Source of the DNA: CAYLNK01 sp964384675
Lineage (GTDB): Bacteria; Acidobacteriota; Thermoanaerobaculia; UBA5066
Length of the DNA stretch: 33,697 nt
Assembly (NCBI GenBank): GCA_964384675.1
Contig: CAYLNK010000032.1
Location: 1-33,697 of the forward strand
Reading direction: 5' to 3'
Shown here: in pieces, positions 15,352 to 23,530 of the stretch
Layout of the letters: every line of letters starts with the position of its first letter
Position numbering within the stretch: position 1 is the first letter of the stretch
Made by a program: the position numbers and the translations under genes
Notes under the pieces: model-generated
The model's input: only the letters and a program-made list of their open reading frames with translations
What the model was told of the DNA's origin: nothing
Database searches by the model: none

Positions 15352-15827
15352 GCGGCCCCCGCCAACCAGGTCCCGCCGAGGACGTCGCAGGCCGCCTTCG
15401 TCGTGGGCAGGCAGCCGGCCACGCCGTCCTTCACGAAGGCGCAAGCCCCTTCGGGAGCTTGTCGTTCCAGGGTGAGAACGACGGTGTTCGACCCGGCGAC
15501 GAGCTCCAGGATCTTCCCTCCCGGCACGTAACCCTCCCTGGTGACGACGATCGGCGCGGGTCCCGTGCGGAGGCCCTGGATCGAGAAGCCGCCGTCGGCG
15601 CCCGTGACGCGGAGGGCGTCCAGGATCGCCACCTGGGCCCCGGCGACGGGCGACCCGGATCCCAGCTCGGTCACGGTGCCGCTCAGCGAGGCCGTCGCGA
15701 CCGGTGTCGGAGACGCGGTCGGGACGGGGGTGGGCGTGGCGGGCAGCGGCTCCGTCGGGCTCGAGCCGCCCCCGCAGGAGGCGGTGGCGAGGAGAAGGAC
15801 CAGCGCCAGCGGAAGCGCACCTCTCAC
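15327..15827 (-). CDS. Lipoprotein with carboxypeptidase-regulatory-like domain and Cys-rich tail
   Basis: The 166-residue product has a lipoprotein-type signal ending LLATASC, then a Pro/Thr-rich linker (about 20-45). A carboxypeptidase-regulatory-like beta-sandwich follows (about 47-120; SGTVTELGSGSPVAGAQVAIL, then ADGGFSIQGL and EGYVPGGK). The last 40 residues hold four cysteines in a pattern CAF...GCLPTT...ACDVLGGTW...AACTT, resembling the short Cys modules common in secreted proteins of Planctomycetes and Acidobacteria. The GTG start overlaps the upstream kinase stop as GTGA. It is likely a surface or periplasmic lipoprotein of unknown role. Confidence 0.7.
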   Translation of the reverse strand: MRGALPLALVLLLATASCGGGSSPTEPLPATPTPVPTASPTPVATASLSGTVTELGSGSPVAGAQVAILDALRVTGADGGFSIQGLRTGPAPIVVTREGYVPGGKILELVAGSNTVVLTLERQAPEGACAFVKDGVAGCLPTTKAACDVLGGTWLAGAACTTPPPF

Positions 15828-16759
15828 TCGGGTACCACGATCCGGACCGGCCCCACGGCCGGTCCGGCCGTGACCGGCGTCGCTCCGGCGAGGTCGCCGT
15901 CCACCTGAACCTCGAGCTCGTAGCCCGCGGCCGAGCGTGCCGTGAAGCTCCGCACCGGGAGGCGCGAAACACCCTCGACGCCGAGGTGCCCCGCTTTTCC
16001 CTTCGAGAGCAGGTGATAGAAGCGCATCAGGGTCCCGCGGCTCCTCGACGTGAAGAGGACGAGGTCGAGGAGGTCGTTCTCCGGGTGCGCGAACGGCGAG
16101 AGGATCGGGTCGCCGCCGTAGCGCGTCGTGTTGGCCGAGAGGACGAACGTCGCCTCGCGGCGGAACGGCCGTCCGTCCGCGTCGGCGCCCTCCACCTCGA
16201 TCGGCGGGAACTCGTACTTCAGCCACTCGAGCGTCGCCGTGTATCCGATCCCGGTGCGGCCGAAGAGGCGCTTGAGGACCGGCACCGTGTTCCCCATGAC
16301 GCGGGCGTCGAAGCCGACGCCGGTCCCGATGAGGCTCGTGCGCGTCGAGGCGGGGAGACCCCGTCCGGCGCCTACGGCGACCGAGAACGCGGTGAGCGGC
16401 CGGGTGCGCGGGGAGACGAGGTGCTTCTCCGTCTCCCCGAGCGGGCCCCGGATGCCGTACTCCCGCGCCACCACGTTGGTCGTCCCGACGGGGAGGAGCG
16501 CGAGCGGGACGTCCGTCCCGACGAGCGCGGCGGCCGCCTCGGCGATGGTCCCGTCGCCTCCCATCACGACGACCACGTCGGGCCGTTCGGCGAGGCCGTC
16601 CCGCACCAGCTCGGTGGCGTGGCCGGCCCGCTCGGTGGGCCGCTCCAGGAGCGTCAGGCCGCGGGCCGCGGCGCGTTGGACCACGCCGCGGATCTCCGGA
16701 CGGCGGTCCCGGTTCCCGGAGCGAGGGTTGTAGACGAGGAGACCGCGTCCGACCGGCAT
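15824..16759 (-). CDS. Diacylglycerol kinase family lipid kinase (YegS/BmrU-like)
   Basis: The 311-residue protein has the DAGK catalytic domain: LLVYNPRSGNRD at residues 8-19, the nucleotide-binding MGGDGTIAEAA loop near 66, and LLPVGTTNVVAREYG near 88. The C-terminal beta-sandwich of the YegS/BmrU/sphingosine-kinase-like fold follows, with the ending YELEVQVDGDL typical of the family. Such enzymes phosphorylate diacylglycerol or related lipid alcohols at the cytoplasmic membrane face. The ATG lies six bases after the ruvB stop, and the gene is followed by a GTGA-coupled lipoprotein and a lipid-A deacylase-like gene, so the 3' half of this operon looks envelope-related. Confidence 0.9.
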   Translation of the reverse strand: MPVGRGLLVYNPRSGNRDRRPEIRGVVQRAAARGLTLLERPTERAGHATELVRDGLAERPDVVVVMGGDGTIAEAAAALVGTDVPLALLPVGTTNVVAREYGIRGPLGETEKHLVSPRTRPLTAFSVAVGAGRGLPASTRTSLIGTGVGFDARVMGNTVPVLKRLFGRTGIGYTATLEWLKYEFPPIEVEGADADGRPFRREATFVLSANTTRYGGDPILSPFAHPENDLLDLVLFTSRSRGTLMRFYHLLSKGKAGHLGVEGVSRLPVRSFTARSAAGYELEVQVDGDLAGATPVTAGPAVGPVRIVVPE

Positions 16760-16765
16760 TCGCGC

Positions 16766-17791
16766 TCAGCCCTCGAAGAGCGAGCCGGCGAGCGGTGAGC
16801 GCGGCGTGAGCCCGAGGTGGCGGTAGGCGAGGGCGGAGGCGACGCGGCCCTTCGGCGTGCGCAGCAGGAAGCCCGCCTGCAGGAGGAACGGCTCGTACAG
16901 ATCCTCGAGCGTCCCCTTGTCCTCGCCGATCGAGTGCGACAGCGCCGACAGCCCCACGGGTCCGCCGCCGAAGCGGTCGATCATGGTGGCCAGGATCTTC
17001 CGGTCCACCTCGTCCAGCCCGTGTCCGTCGACCTCCAGCTTGTCGAGCGAGGAGCGGGCGCCCGCGGCGGTGATCGCCGAGTCGCCCGCCACCTCCACGT
17101 AATCGCGCACGCGACGGAGGAGCCGGTTGGCGATGCGGGGCGTCCCCCGGCTCCGCCGCGCGATCTCCGCCGCCCCCTCGTCGTCGATCGGGCAGCCGAG
17201 GATCTTCGCCGACCGGACCACGATGGTGGCGAGCGCGGAGGCGTCGTAGTAGTCGAGGCGATGGGTGATGCCGAAGCGCGCGGTGAACGGCTGGGAGAGC
17301 AGGCCCGCCCGCGTCGTCGCGCCGACCAGAGTGAACGGCGGGAGCCTCAGCTCGACGGTGCGGGCGCCGGGGCCGGAGCCGATCACCAGGTCGAGCTTGC
17401 CGTCCTCCATCGCCGGATACAGCACCTCCTCCACCGTCGCCGGCATCCGGTGGATCTCGTCCACGAAGAGGACGTCGCCCGGCGCCAGGTTCGTCAGGAG
17501 GGCCGCGAGGTCGCCGGCCTTCTCCAGCACCGGTCCCGAGGTGACCCGGATCTGCGCCCCCATCTCGCGCGCGACGATGTGGGCCAACGTCGTCTTGCCG
17601 AGGCCCGGCGGACCGAACAGGAGGACGTGGTCGAGCGCCTCCTTGCGCCGCCGGGCCGCCTGGATGAAGACGCCGAGCGTCTCCTTCAGCTTCGGCTGCC
17701 CGATGAAGTCTCCGAGCGCCTGCGGGCGGAGCGAGACGTCGGGCTCGACCTCCTCCTGCTGCAGGACCCCGGACAGGATGCGTTCGTCCAC
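16766..17791 (-). CDS. ruvB: Holliday junction branch migration helicase RuvB
   Basis: The 341-residue AAA+ motor drives branch migration with RuvA. The standard order is present: N-terminal RPQALGDFIGQPKLKE segment, Walker A GPPGLGKTTLAH, Walker B LFVDEIHRM, sensor-1 region VGATTRAG, the RFGI arginine-finger region, and a C-terminal winged helix with GLSALSHSIGED and GFLLRTPKGRVA. Length is normal. The GTG start has no Shine-Dalgarno sequence but is preceded six bases upstream by CATAAT, suggesting its own leaderless transcript in addition to read-through from ruvA, which ends 31 bp upstream. ruvC is not in this window. Confidence 0.97.
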   Translation of the reverse strand: MDERILSGVLQQEEVEPDVSLRPQALGDFIGQPKLKETLGVFIQAARRRKEALDHVLLFGPPGLGKTTLAHIVAREMGAQIRVTSGPVLEKAGDLAALLTNLAPGDVLFVDEIHRMPATVEEVLYPAMEDGKLDLVIGSGPGARTVELRLPPFTLVGATTRAGLLSQPFTARFGITHRLDYYDASALATIVVRSAKILGCPIDDEGAAEIARRSRGTPRIANRLLRRVRDYVEVAGDSAITAAGARSSLDKLEVDGHGLDEVDRKILATMIDRFGGGPVGLSALSHSIGEDKGTLEDLYEPFLLQAGFLLRTPKGRVASALAYRHLGLTPRSPLAGSLFEG

Positions 17792-17797
17792 CGCCGG

Positions 17798-17803
17798 ATT
17801 ATG
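17798..17803 (-). promoter_or_regulatory. Putative leaderless promoter -10 for ruvB
   Basis: CATAAT on the minus strand (five of six to TATAAT) is exactly six bases before GTG 17791, in the short ruvA-ruvB spacer, with no ribosome binding site. Confidence 0.45.
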
Positions 17804-17822
17804 GAGCCGCCGGTCCGCGAGG

Positions 17823-18413
17823 CTACTTGGCCAGCGACTTCAGGGCGGCCTGGAGGAGGGCGTTGAGGTCCTCGGGCGAGACGGCCTTGGCGGCGGCCAC
17901 GACGGCGGCCTCCGCCTGGGTCTGCTTGTACCCGAGGTTCAGGAGCGCGCCGATGGCGTCCTCGGCCGCGGTGGTGCGCGGCAGCTCCTCGCGCGGGGAG
18001 ACCTTGCCGAACTCCGCCATCTTCTCCTTCAGCTCGAGGGCCAGCCTCTCCGCCAGCTTCTTTCCGATCCCCGGGATCGACGTGAGGCGCTTGGCGTTCG
18101 ACGTGGCGATCGAGGAGACCAGCTCGGGCAGAGGCAGGCCGGAGAGGACGGTCAGCGCCACACGCGGCCCGATACCCGAGACCGACAGCAGCCGCTCGAA
18201 GACGTACTTCTCCTGCGCCGTCGCGAAGCCGAAGAGCTGGATCGCGTCCTCGCGCATGTGGGTCTTCACCTGGAGCGTCACGCGCTCGCCGGTCGGCGGG
18301 AGCGTCGAGAACGTGCCGAGCGGGATCGAGAGCTCGTAGCCGACCCCGTGGACGTCCAGGAGGACGCGGTCCGGCTTCGACTCGACGAGAGTCCCGGTCA
18401 GCCGGCCGATCAC
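17823..18413 (-). CDS. ruvA: Holliday junction DNA-binding protein RuvA
   Basis: The 196-residue protein has the N-terminal OB-fold (MIGRLTGTLVESKPDRVLLDVHGVGYEL), two helix-hairpin-helix motifs (SVSGIGPRVALTVL and SIPGIGKKLAERLALEL) and the C-terminal RuvB-binding domain (AIGALLNLGYKQTQAEAAV). It forms the tetramer that holds the Holliday junction for RuvB. The GTG 18413 start overlaps the stop of the thioredoxin-TPR gene as GTGA and gives normal length; the longer open frame upstream is arginine-rich shadow sequence. Confidence 0.95.
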   Translation of the reverse strand: MIGRLTGTLVESKPDRVLLDVHGVGYELSIPLGTFSTLPPTGERVTLQVKTHMREDAIQLFGFATAQEKYVFERLLSVSGIGPRVALTVLSGLPLPELVSSIATSNAKRLTSIPGIGKKLAERLALELKEKMAEFGKVSPREELPRTTAAEDAIGALLNLGYKQTQAEAAVVAAAKAVSPEDLNALLQAALKSLAK

Positions 18414-19735
18414 GCCGCCTTCCTCTTTCCGCCGCCGCCGCCCGCCTGCTTCTTCACGTCGGCGTTCTCGGGCTCCAGCTCGCCGGCCCGTTTCCACGCC
18501 GCCGCCGCGCCGGTCGTGTCTCCGCTCGCGGCGAGACACTGCGCGAGGACCACCTGGGCCTCCGCGTCCTCGCCGACGGTCAGGCTGACCGCCTTCTGCG
18601 CGTACCCGAGCGCCTCCTTGCTCTCCTTGAGGGCGAGGGAGACACGTGCGGCCCGGGTGAGCGCGGCGGGGTCGCCGGGGGCCTGCTGCAGGGCCGTCGC
18701 CATCAGGGAGCGGGCCTCGTCCTTCTTCCCGGCCGCGGCCAGGGCGTCGGCCAGGTCGAGCCGGCGGCCGGTCCGGGACGGCATCCCGTTCGCTTCCTCG
18801 GCGCTTGCGAGCGCCCTGCGGAACGTGGCGATCGCGGCGTCCAGCTTCCCGGCCTTCCGCTCGGCCCCGCCCTGCGCGGCCAGGAGATCCGACGCGTACG
18901 GGCTCTTCGGCCCGGCGGCCGCCAGCGAGTCCTTCACGGCCTGGCGGACGCCGTCGAGGTCGCCCCGCCGCGCCAGCTCCCGGGCCAGGACGAGACCGAA
19001 GACCGCCCGCCTCGGGTCGCTCCCCATGCGCGGCATCATCGTGACGATGAGGTCCGCCGTCTCCGCGGACACCTGCTGCCTCAGGTCCTCCAGGTAGACG
19101 AGGAGCGCGAACGAGTCGATCGTCTCGGTGCGTGCCATGTCGGGGTCGTCCGAGACGAGACGGACGGCCAGAGGACGGACCCGCTTCAGGTCACCCCGGC
19201 CCGCCAGAGCTCCGACCATCTGGCCCGCGGCCTGCGGGTTCCAGGTCGTCTTCAGGCGCTCCAGCTCCTGGAAGATCGGGCTCTGGCGGTTCAGGACCCG
19301 GCCGGCGTACTGGAGGAACTCCGGGGACATGAACGCTCCCTGCAGCCGGTCGAGCTCGTTCCCGTCCTCGTCGAGGAACAGCATCGTCGGGAACGAGTGG
19401 ACCGCGTAGCGCTGGGCGACCTTGCGGCCCTCGCCCTTCTCGGCGTCGAACTTCGCGGAGATCACGGTCTTGCGGGCCCAGTCGACGACGTTCTTCTCGA
19501 CGAACGTGGTGCGGTCGAGGAGCTTGCACGGCCCGCACCAGACGGCGTAGACGTCCACGAAGATCGGTTTCTTCTCGGCCTTCGCCTTCTTCAGGATCTC
19601 GGCGAAGGGCCGTCCCTCGATGAAGGGGACCCTCTCGGCGGAGGCGGCCGGAGCGGAGGTGGGCTGGGCGCCGAGGGCCGGGGACACCAGGGCGAGGGAG
19701 ACGAGGACGGCGGCGGAGAGCGGGCGGACCTTCAC
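18410..19735 (-). CDS. Secreted thioredoxin-fold protein with TPR repeats
   Basis: The 441-residue product begins at GTG 19735 with a signal peptide (about 1-22, ending LGA). A thioredoxin_7/DsbD-gamma-like domain occupies about 40-150: the active site WCGPCK has cysteines at 67 and 70, and the cis-Pro motif is FPTML. From about 190 to 430 there are TPR-type helical repeats (for example DLADALAAAGKKDEARSLM and AQCLAASGDTTGAAAAWKR), and the tail is lysine/glycine-rich. It is probably a periplasmic redox or chaperone-like protein that recruits partners through its TPRs. It is translationally coupled to ruvA by GTGA, an odd pairing of a secreted redox protein with a DNA repair gene. Confidence 0.82.
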   Translation of the reverse strand: MKVRPLSAAVLVSLALVSPALGAQPTSAPAASAERVPFIEGRPFAEILKKAKAEKKPIFVDVYAVWCGPCKLLDRTTFVEKNVVDWARKTVISAKFDAEKGEGRKVAQRYAVHSFPTMLFLDEDGNELDRLQGAFMSPEFLQYAGRVLNRQSPIFQELERLKTTWNPQAAGQMVGALAGRGDLKRVRPLAVRLVSDDPDMARTETIDSFALLVYLEDLRQQVSAETADLIVTMMPRMGSDPRRAVFGLVLARELARRGDLDGVRQAVKDSLAAAGPKSPYASDLLAAQGGAERKAGKLDAAIATFRRALASAEEANGMPSRTGRRLDLADALAAAGKKDEARSLMATALQQAPGDPAALTRAARVSLALKESKEALGYAQKAVSLTVGEDAEAQVVLAQCLAASGDTTGAAAAWKRAGELEPENADVKKQAGGGGGKRKAA

Positions 19736-19779
19736 ACCTTCATGTAACCACGCCGGTTTTCGCCGGTCAAACGGCGACG

Positions 19780-21426
19780 TCAACGCGGCCGGCGCGCCGC
19801 CTCGAACTCGTCGCCCGGCCTCCAGCCGGGCAGGGCCGGCAGAGCGGCGATGCGGCGCCCCAGCTCGCGCGCCACGGTCGCGTACTGGACGAGCCCGGCG
19901 AGGTCCCACGTCCCGTCCAGCTGGTCGGCCGGCTGGTGATACCGCTTCCTCCGGTACTCCTCGACCCGCGCGGCGCCGGCACCCGCGGGCTTGCCGCGGA
20001 GCGTCTCCCCCATCTGGAGGTTCACGCACGGGATCCCGACCCGGGCCAGGCTGAAGTGGTCGCTCCGGTAGAAGTAGCCTTTCTCCGGATGGCGGTCTTG
20101 GCGCACCTGGAAGCCGAGCGCGCGCGCCGTCTCCGTCCCGACGCGGGCCAGCTCCGGCGACCGGTCGGCACCCATGAGGACGAAATCGTCCACCTCGCCG
20201 AACGGCATCGCCGCGTCGAGGTTCACGCAGGCGGCCGTGGCGCCTGCCGGCACGACCGGGTGCGCGGCATACCAGGCCGAGCCTTTCAGCCCCTGCTCCT
20301 CCGCGGTGAATCCGACGAACGTGACCGCTCGTGGCCAGCCGCCCTCGGCCCCCACCGTGCGGGCGATCTCGAGCAGCGCCGCGACACCCGCGGCGTCGTC
20401 CACGGCGCCGTTGTAGATCCGATCGCCGCCGGCGTCCGGGGTCCCGATCCCGAGGTGGTCGACGTGCGCGCTGAAGATGAGGGTCTGGTCCTTCAGGGCG
20501 GCATCGCGTCCGGGGATCCGCCCGATCACGTTGGCCGCCTCGAAGCTCCGCAGCGTGGAGCCGAGGGACGCCGTCGCGGTGGTCCGGAGCGGGACCGGCC
20601 GGAAGTCGCGCGTGGCGGCCGCCCTCCGGAGCGTGTCGAGGTCGAGCCCCGCCTGGGCCATCAGCTTCCGCGCGGTCCCCTCCGAGAGCCAGCCCGCCAG
20701 CTCCAGGGCGTGCCCCCCCGGCTCCAGCCGGTTCTGGGACAGCTCGCCGGACCAGGAGGTGCGCACCACGCCCCACCCGTAGCCGGCCCCTTCGTCGGTG
20801 TGGACGAGGAGCGCGCCACGGGCCCGGTGCCGCGCGGCGGATTCGAGCTTGTACGTCCAGCGACCGTGGTAGGTGAGCGCCTTGCCCTTGAAGAGATCGG
20901 GCTCCTTCGCCGTCGCCGGAGGGTCGTTCACGAGGAGGATCACGAGCTTCCCCGCCACGTCGACGCCCTTGAAGTCGTCCCAGCGGTACTCGGGGGCCTC
21001 GATGCCGTAGCCGGCGAAGACGACGTCGGCCGTCAGGTCCACGCGCTCCCGCTGCGCTTCGGTCCAGACCATCATCTCCTCGAGCGGCGCGGGGGAGAGG
21101 GTCTTGCCCTCGGTCGAGAAGGTGAGCGATGCCCCGGTCCCGGTCACGCCGAGTAGAGGCACCTTCTGAAAGTACGTGCCCCCTTCGCCTCCCGGAGCCA
21201 CGCCCGCGGCGGCCAGCTGCTCGGCGACGTACGCCTCGGCGGCCTTTCCGCCCCGCGTGCCGGGGCCGCGCCCCTCCATCCGGTCGTCGGCCAGCGCGGC
21301 GACGTGGGCCCGGATCCGCCGGGCGTCGATGGCGGTGGTGGCCGTGGCAGGGGGCAGCGCCTGCGCGCCGAAAAGGGCCGGAACGAGGAGGGCGTGAAGG
21401 GCGAGGAGGAGTGCGGAGCGCGTCAT
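19780..21426 (-). CDS. Secreted M28 family metallopeptidase with PA domain
   Basis: The 548-residue protein has a signal peptide (1 to about 21) and an M28 fold interrupted by a protease-associated (PA) domain (about 130-260; YGIEAPEYRWDDFKGVDVAGK). Zinc ligands and catalytic residues can be followed: the FSAHVDHLGIG segment (His, Asp), GAVDDAAGVAALLE (bridging Asp), FTAEEQGLKGS (catalytic Glu and adjacent Glu), VNLDAAMP (Asp) and FYRSDHFSLA (His). M28 enzymes are di-zinc aminopeptidases or dipeptidases. With the S46 and aspartic proteases nearby, it suggests peptide scavenging. The ATG follows the truA stop by 17 bp. Confidence 0.92.
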   Translation of the reverse strand: MTRSALLLALHALLVPALFGAQALPPATATTAIDARRIRAHVAALADDRMEGRGPGTRGGKAAEAYVAEQLAAAGVAPGGEGGTYFQKVPLLGVTGTGASLTFSTEGKTLSPAPLEEMMVWTEAQRERVDLTADVVFAGYGIEAPEYRWDDFKGVDVAGKLVILLVNDPPATAKEPDLFKGKALTYHGRWTYKLESAARHRARGALLVHTDEGAGYGWGVVRTSWSGELSQNRLEPGGHALELAGWLSEGTARKLMAQAGLDLDTLRRAAATRDFRPVPLRTTATASLGSTLRSFEAANVIGRIPGRDAALKDQTLIFSAHVDHLGIGTPDAGGDRIYNGAVDDAAGVAALLEIARTVGAEGGWPRAVTFVGFTAEEQGLKGSAWYAAHPVVPAGATAACVNLDAAMPFGEVDDFVLMGADRSPELARVGTETARALGFQVRQDRHPEKGYFYRSDHFSLARVGIPCVNLQMGETLRGKPAGAGAARVEEYRRKRYHQPADQLDGTWDLAGLVQYATVARELGRRIAALPALPGWRPGDEFEAARRPR

Positions 21427-21443
21427 CCGACGATCGTCGCAGC

Positions 21444-22289
21444 TCAGAAGCCCGGGCGGAACGGATCGACCTCGGCCGGCGGCGGGTCCTTCGGATAGAC
21501 GACCGCCTCCAGGAAGAGACCCGACGGCGGCGCGGTCCAGACGGCCGGGCGCGTCGAAGGCGTGCGCAGCAGCTCGGCGATCTCCTTCACGGGGAGCCGT
21601 CCCGTCCCCACCTCCACGAGCGTCCCGACCAGCCGGCGCACCATCTTCCACAGGTAGTGCGACGCCCCGATGCGGAAGATCAGGAGGTCCGGCGCCTCCT
21701 CGGGCGCGAGCACCTTCGCGTACGACACCTCGACGAGCGTCGACTCGTGGCCCGCCGCGTTCTCGCAGAACGACGAGAAGTCGTGCCGGCCCACGAGGAG
21801 CTCGGCGGCTCGGGACATGGCCCCGGCGTCGAGCGGGTCCTTCACCCACCAGACGAAGGGCTTCCCGAAGGCCGTGCGGCGCCCGGAGATCCGGTACCGG
21901 TAGATGCGCAGGAGCGCGTCGTGCCGGGCGTGGAAGCCGGGAGCGGCGGGCGCGAGGGACAGGATGTGGATGTCCGGAGGGAGCCGGTCGTTCAGGTCGC
22001 GCCGGATCTCCTCCAGCCGGCCGAGCCTCTCGCCCGGGGGGAGGTGGATCGAGGCCACCTGCGCCAGGGCGTGGACGCCGGCGTCGGTACGGCCGGCGCC
22101 GAAGATCCGCGCGTCGGCACCCAGCACCTCGGTCACCGCGGCGTACAGGGTGCCCTGCACCGTCCGGGCGTTGATCTGGGCCTGCCAGCCCCGGTACCGC
22201 CCGCCGTCGTACTCGAGCGTCGCGCGGAGGACGCGGGGGGGTGGAGCGCCGGTGGGTCGCCGCGATCGTTCGTTCGCGTTGGGTCTCAC
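21444..22289 (-). CDS. truA: tRNA pseudouridine(38-40) synthase
   Basis: TruA isomerises uridines 38-40 of the tRNA anticodon arm. The 281-residue protein has the catalytic GAGRTDAGVHA loop with its Asp, RATLEYDGGRYRGWQAQ at the start of the fold, HDFSSFCENAAG in the middle, and HYLWKMVRRLVGTLVEVG near the C-terminus. The first 18 residues (Arg/Pro-rich) are an extension. The GTG start lies only 24 bp from the start of the divergent kinase gene. Confidence 0.96.
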   Translation of the reverse strand: MRPNANERSRRPTGAPPPRVLRATLEYDGGRYRGWQAQINARTVQGTLYAAVTEVLGADARIFGAGRTDAGVHALAQVASIHLPPGERLGRLEEIRRDLNDRLPPDIHILSLAPAAPGFHARHDALLRIYRYRISGRRTAFGKPFVWWVKDPLDAGAMSRAAELLVGRHDFSSFCENAAGHESTLVEVSYAKVLAPEEAPDLLIFRIGASHYLWKMVRRLVGTLVEVGTGRLPVKEIAELLRTPSTRPAVWTAPPSGLFLEAVVYPKDPPPAEVDPFRPGF

Positions 22290-22294
22290 GGCGC

Positions 22295-22301
22295 TATTCT
22301 C
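22295..22301. promoter_or_regulatory. Overlapping divergent -10 elements between truA and the kinase operon
   Basis: On the minus strand GAGAAT (22296-22301) is six bases before the truA GTG. On the plus strand TATTCT (22295-22300) is 12 bases before GTG 22313. The two hexamers share five base pairs in a 23-bp divergent gap, so one AT-rich core may serve both directions. Neither gene has an evident RBS. Confidence 0.4.
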
Positions 22302-22312
22302 TCGCTTCCCAA

Positions 22313-23530
22313 GTGGCCGCCGATCCCGCCGACACGATGACCCTTCCGCCGGCCGCGCCGAGGCCGGCCAAGATCCTCGTGGTCGACGACGTCGCGGCGA
22401 ACGTCATGCTCCTGTCGAAGATGGTCCGTGTGATGGGGCACGGCTCCGTCTCGGCCGCCGACGGATCGCAGGCCATCGTCACGGCGAAGGCCGAAAGGCC
22501 CGACCTGATCCTGATGGACGTGATGATGCCCGTCCTGGACGGGATCGAGGCGACGCGGGCGCTCAAGTCCGATCCCGAGACGCGCCTCATCCCGATCGTC
22601 ATGGTGACCGCCCTCTCCGACGCCAAGGCGCGCCAGAGCGCTGTGGACGCCGGGGCGGACGACTTCCTCACCAAGCCGGTCGACGCGCTCGAGCTCCGGC
22701 TGCGGCTCAAGGCCTTCCTCTCCGTGAAGCGGACCTACGACGAGCTCGAGACCGCGCGCGCCAAGGCCGCGGAGGCGGACCGGCAGAAGACCGAGTTCCT
22801 CGCCTCGATCTCCCACGAGATCCGGACGCCGCTCACCGCGATCGCCTCCTCCGCGCGGATCCTGGTCAAGCACGGACGCGAGAAGCCGGAGGCGATCGAG
22901 AAGTTCGGCACGATGATCCTCGACCAGTGCGGGCGGCTGACCCGGATGCTGGAGGACGTCCTTCAGCTCTCCCGGCTCGACGCGGGCGGAGTCGAATGGC
23001 GGGACGAGACGTTCCCGCTCGGCGAGCTGATCGTCGCGACGGGCGAGATGTTCCGCCCCATGGCGGAGGAGAAGGGGATCCAGCTCGGCGTGCAGGTTCG
23101 GCCCGGCGGCCCCGGCGACGGCCTCGTGCGCTCGGACCGGGACCGGCTGACGCAGGTCGTCGTGAACCTGGTCTCGAACGCGCTGAAGTTCACGCCGGCC
23201 GGCGGAACGGTGAGGATCGTCTGCGCACGGGTCGGGACCGAGGACGCCGTCAAGTGGGGCGTCTCGCCTCCGGCGGGGCGCGGGGCGGCGCTCTTCGCGG
23301 TGGAGGACAGCGGCGCCGGGATCGCGCCCGAGCACCAGGCGATCGTCTTCGAGAAGTACCGCCAGGTCACCGACCCGACGAGCGGCAAGCCCGCCGGCGC
23401 CGGGCTGGGCCTCTCGATCTGCAAGGAGATCGTCGAGCGCCACGGCGGCCGCATCCACCTCCGCTCGGAGCCCGGGAAGGGAAGCCGTTTCACGGTCGCT
23501 CTGCCCGAAGCCCCCGAGACCCCGGCGTGA
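22313..23530 (+). CDS. Response-regulator/histidine kinase hybrid (REC-HisKA-HATPase)
   Basis: The 405-residue cytosolic protein has an N-terminal receiver (about 18-135; phospho-acceptor Asp69 in LILMDVMMP, Lys121), then a coiled linker. A HisKA dimerisation domain follows, with His168 in FLASISHEIRTPL, and a HATPase_c domain with N-box VVVNLVSNALKF, G1 VEDSGAGI and G2 GAGLGLSICKEIV. It has no membrane segment, so its input is another protein through the receiver. The GTG 22313 start lacks an RBS; ATG 22337 is an alternative. It is followed by a GTGA-coupled phosphatase gene and heads a four-gene signalling operon. Confidence 0.9.
   Translation: MAADPADTMTLPPAAPRPAKILVVDDVAANVMLLSKMVRVMGHGSVSAADGSQAIVTAKAERPDLILMDVMMPVLDGIEATRALKSDPETRLIPIVMVTALSDAKARQSAVDAGADDFLTKPVDALELRLRLKAFLSVKRTYDELETARAKAAEADRQKTEFLASISHEIRTPLTAIASSARILVKHGREKPEAIEKFGTMILDQCGRLTRMLEDVLQLSRLDAGGVEWRDETFPLGELIVATGEMFRPMAEEKGIQLGVQVRPGGPGDGLVRSDRDRLTQVVVNLVSNALKFTPAGGTVRIVCARVGTEDAVKWGVSPPAGRGAALFAVEDSGAGIAPEHQAIVFEKYRQVTDPTSGKPAGAGLGLSICKEIVERHGGRIHLRSEPGKGSRFTVALPEAPETPA

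Noticed and set aside
19733..19752. Leaderless promoter for the thioredoxin-TPR gene (TGGTTACAT six bases before GTG 19735)
   Set aside because: The hexamer TTACAT lacks the critical A at its second position; the spacing fits but the match is too weak.
21424..21441. Leaderless promoter for the M28 peptidase (TGCGACGAT six bases before ATG 21426)
   Set aside because: Spacing and a TG extension fit, but GACGAT matches the consensus poorly and the gene lies 17 bp after truA in a likely operon.
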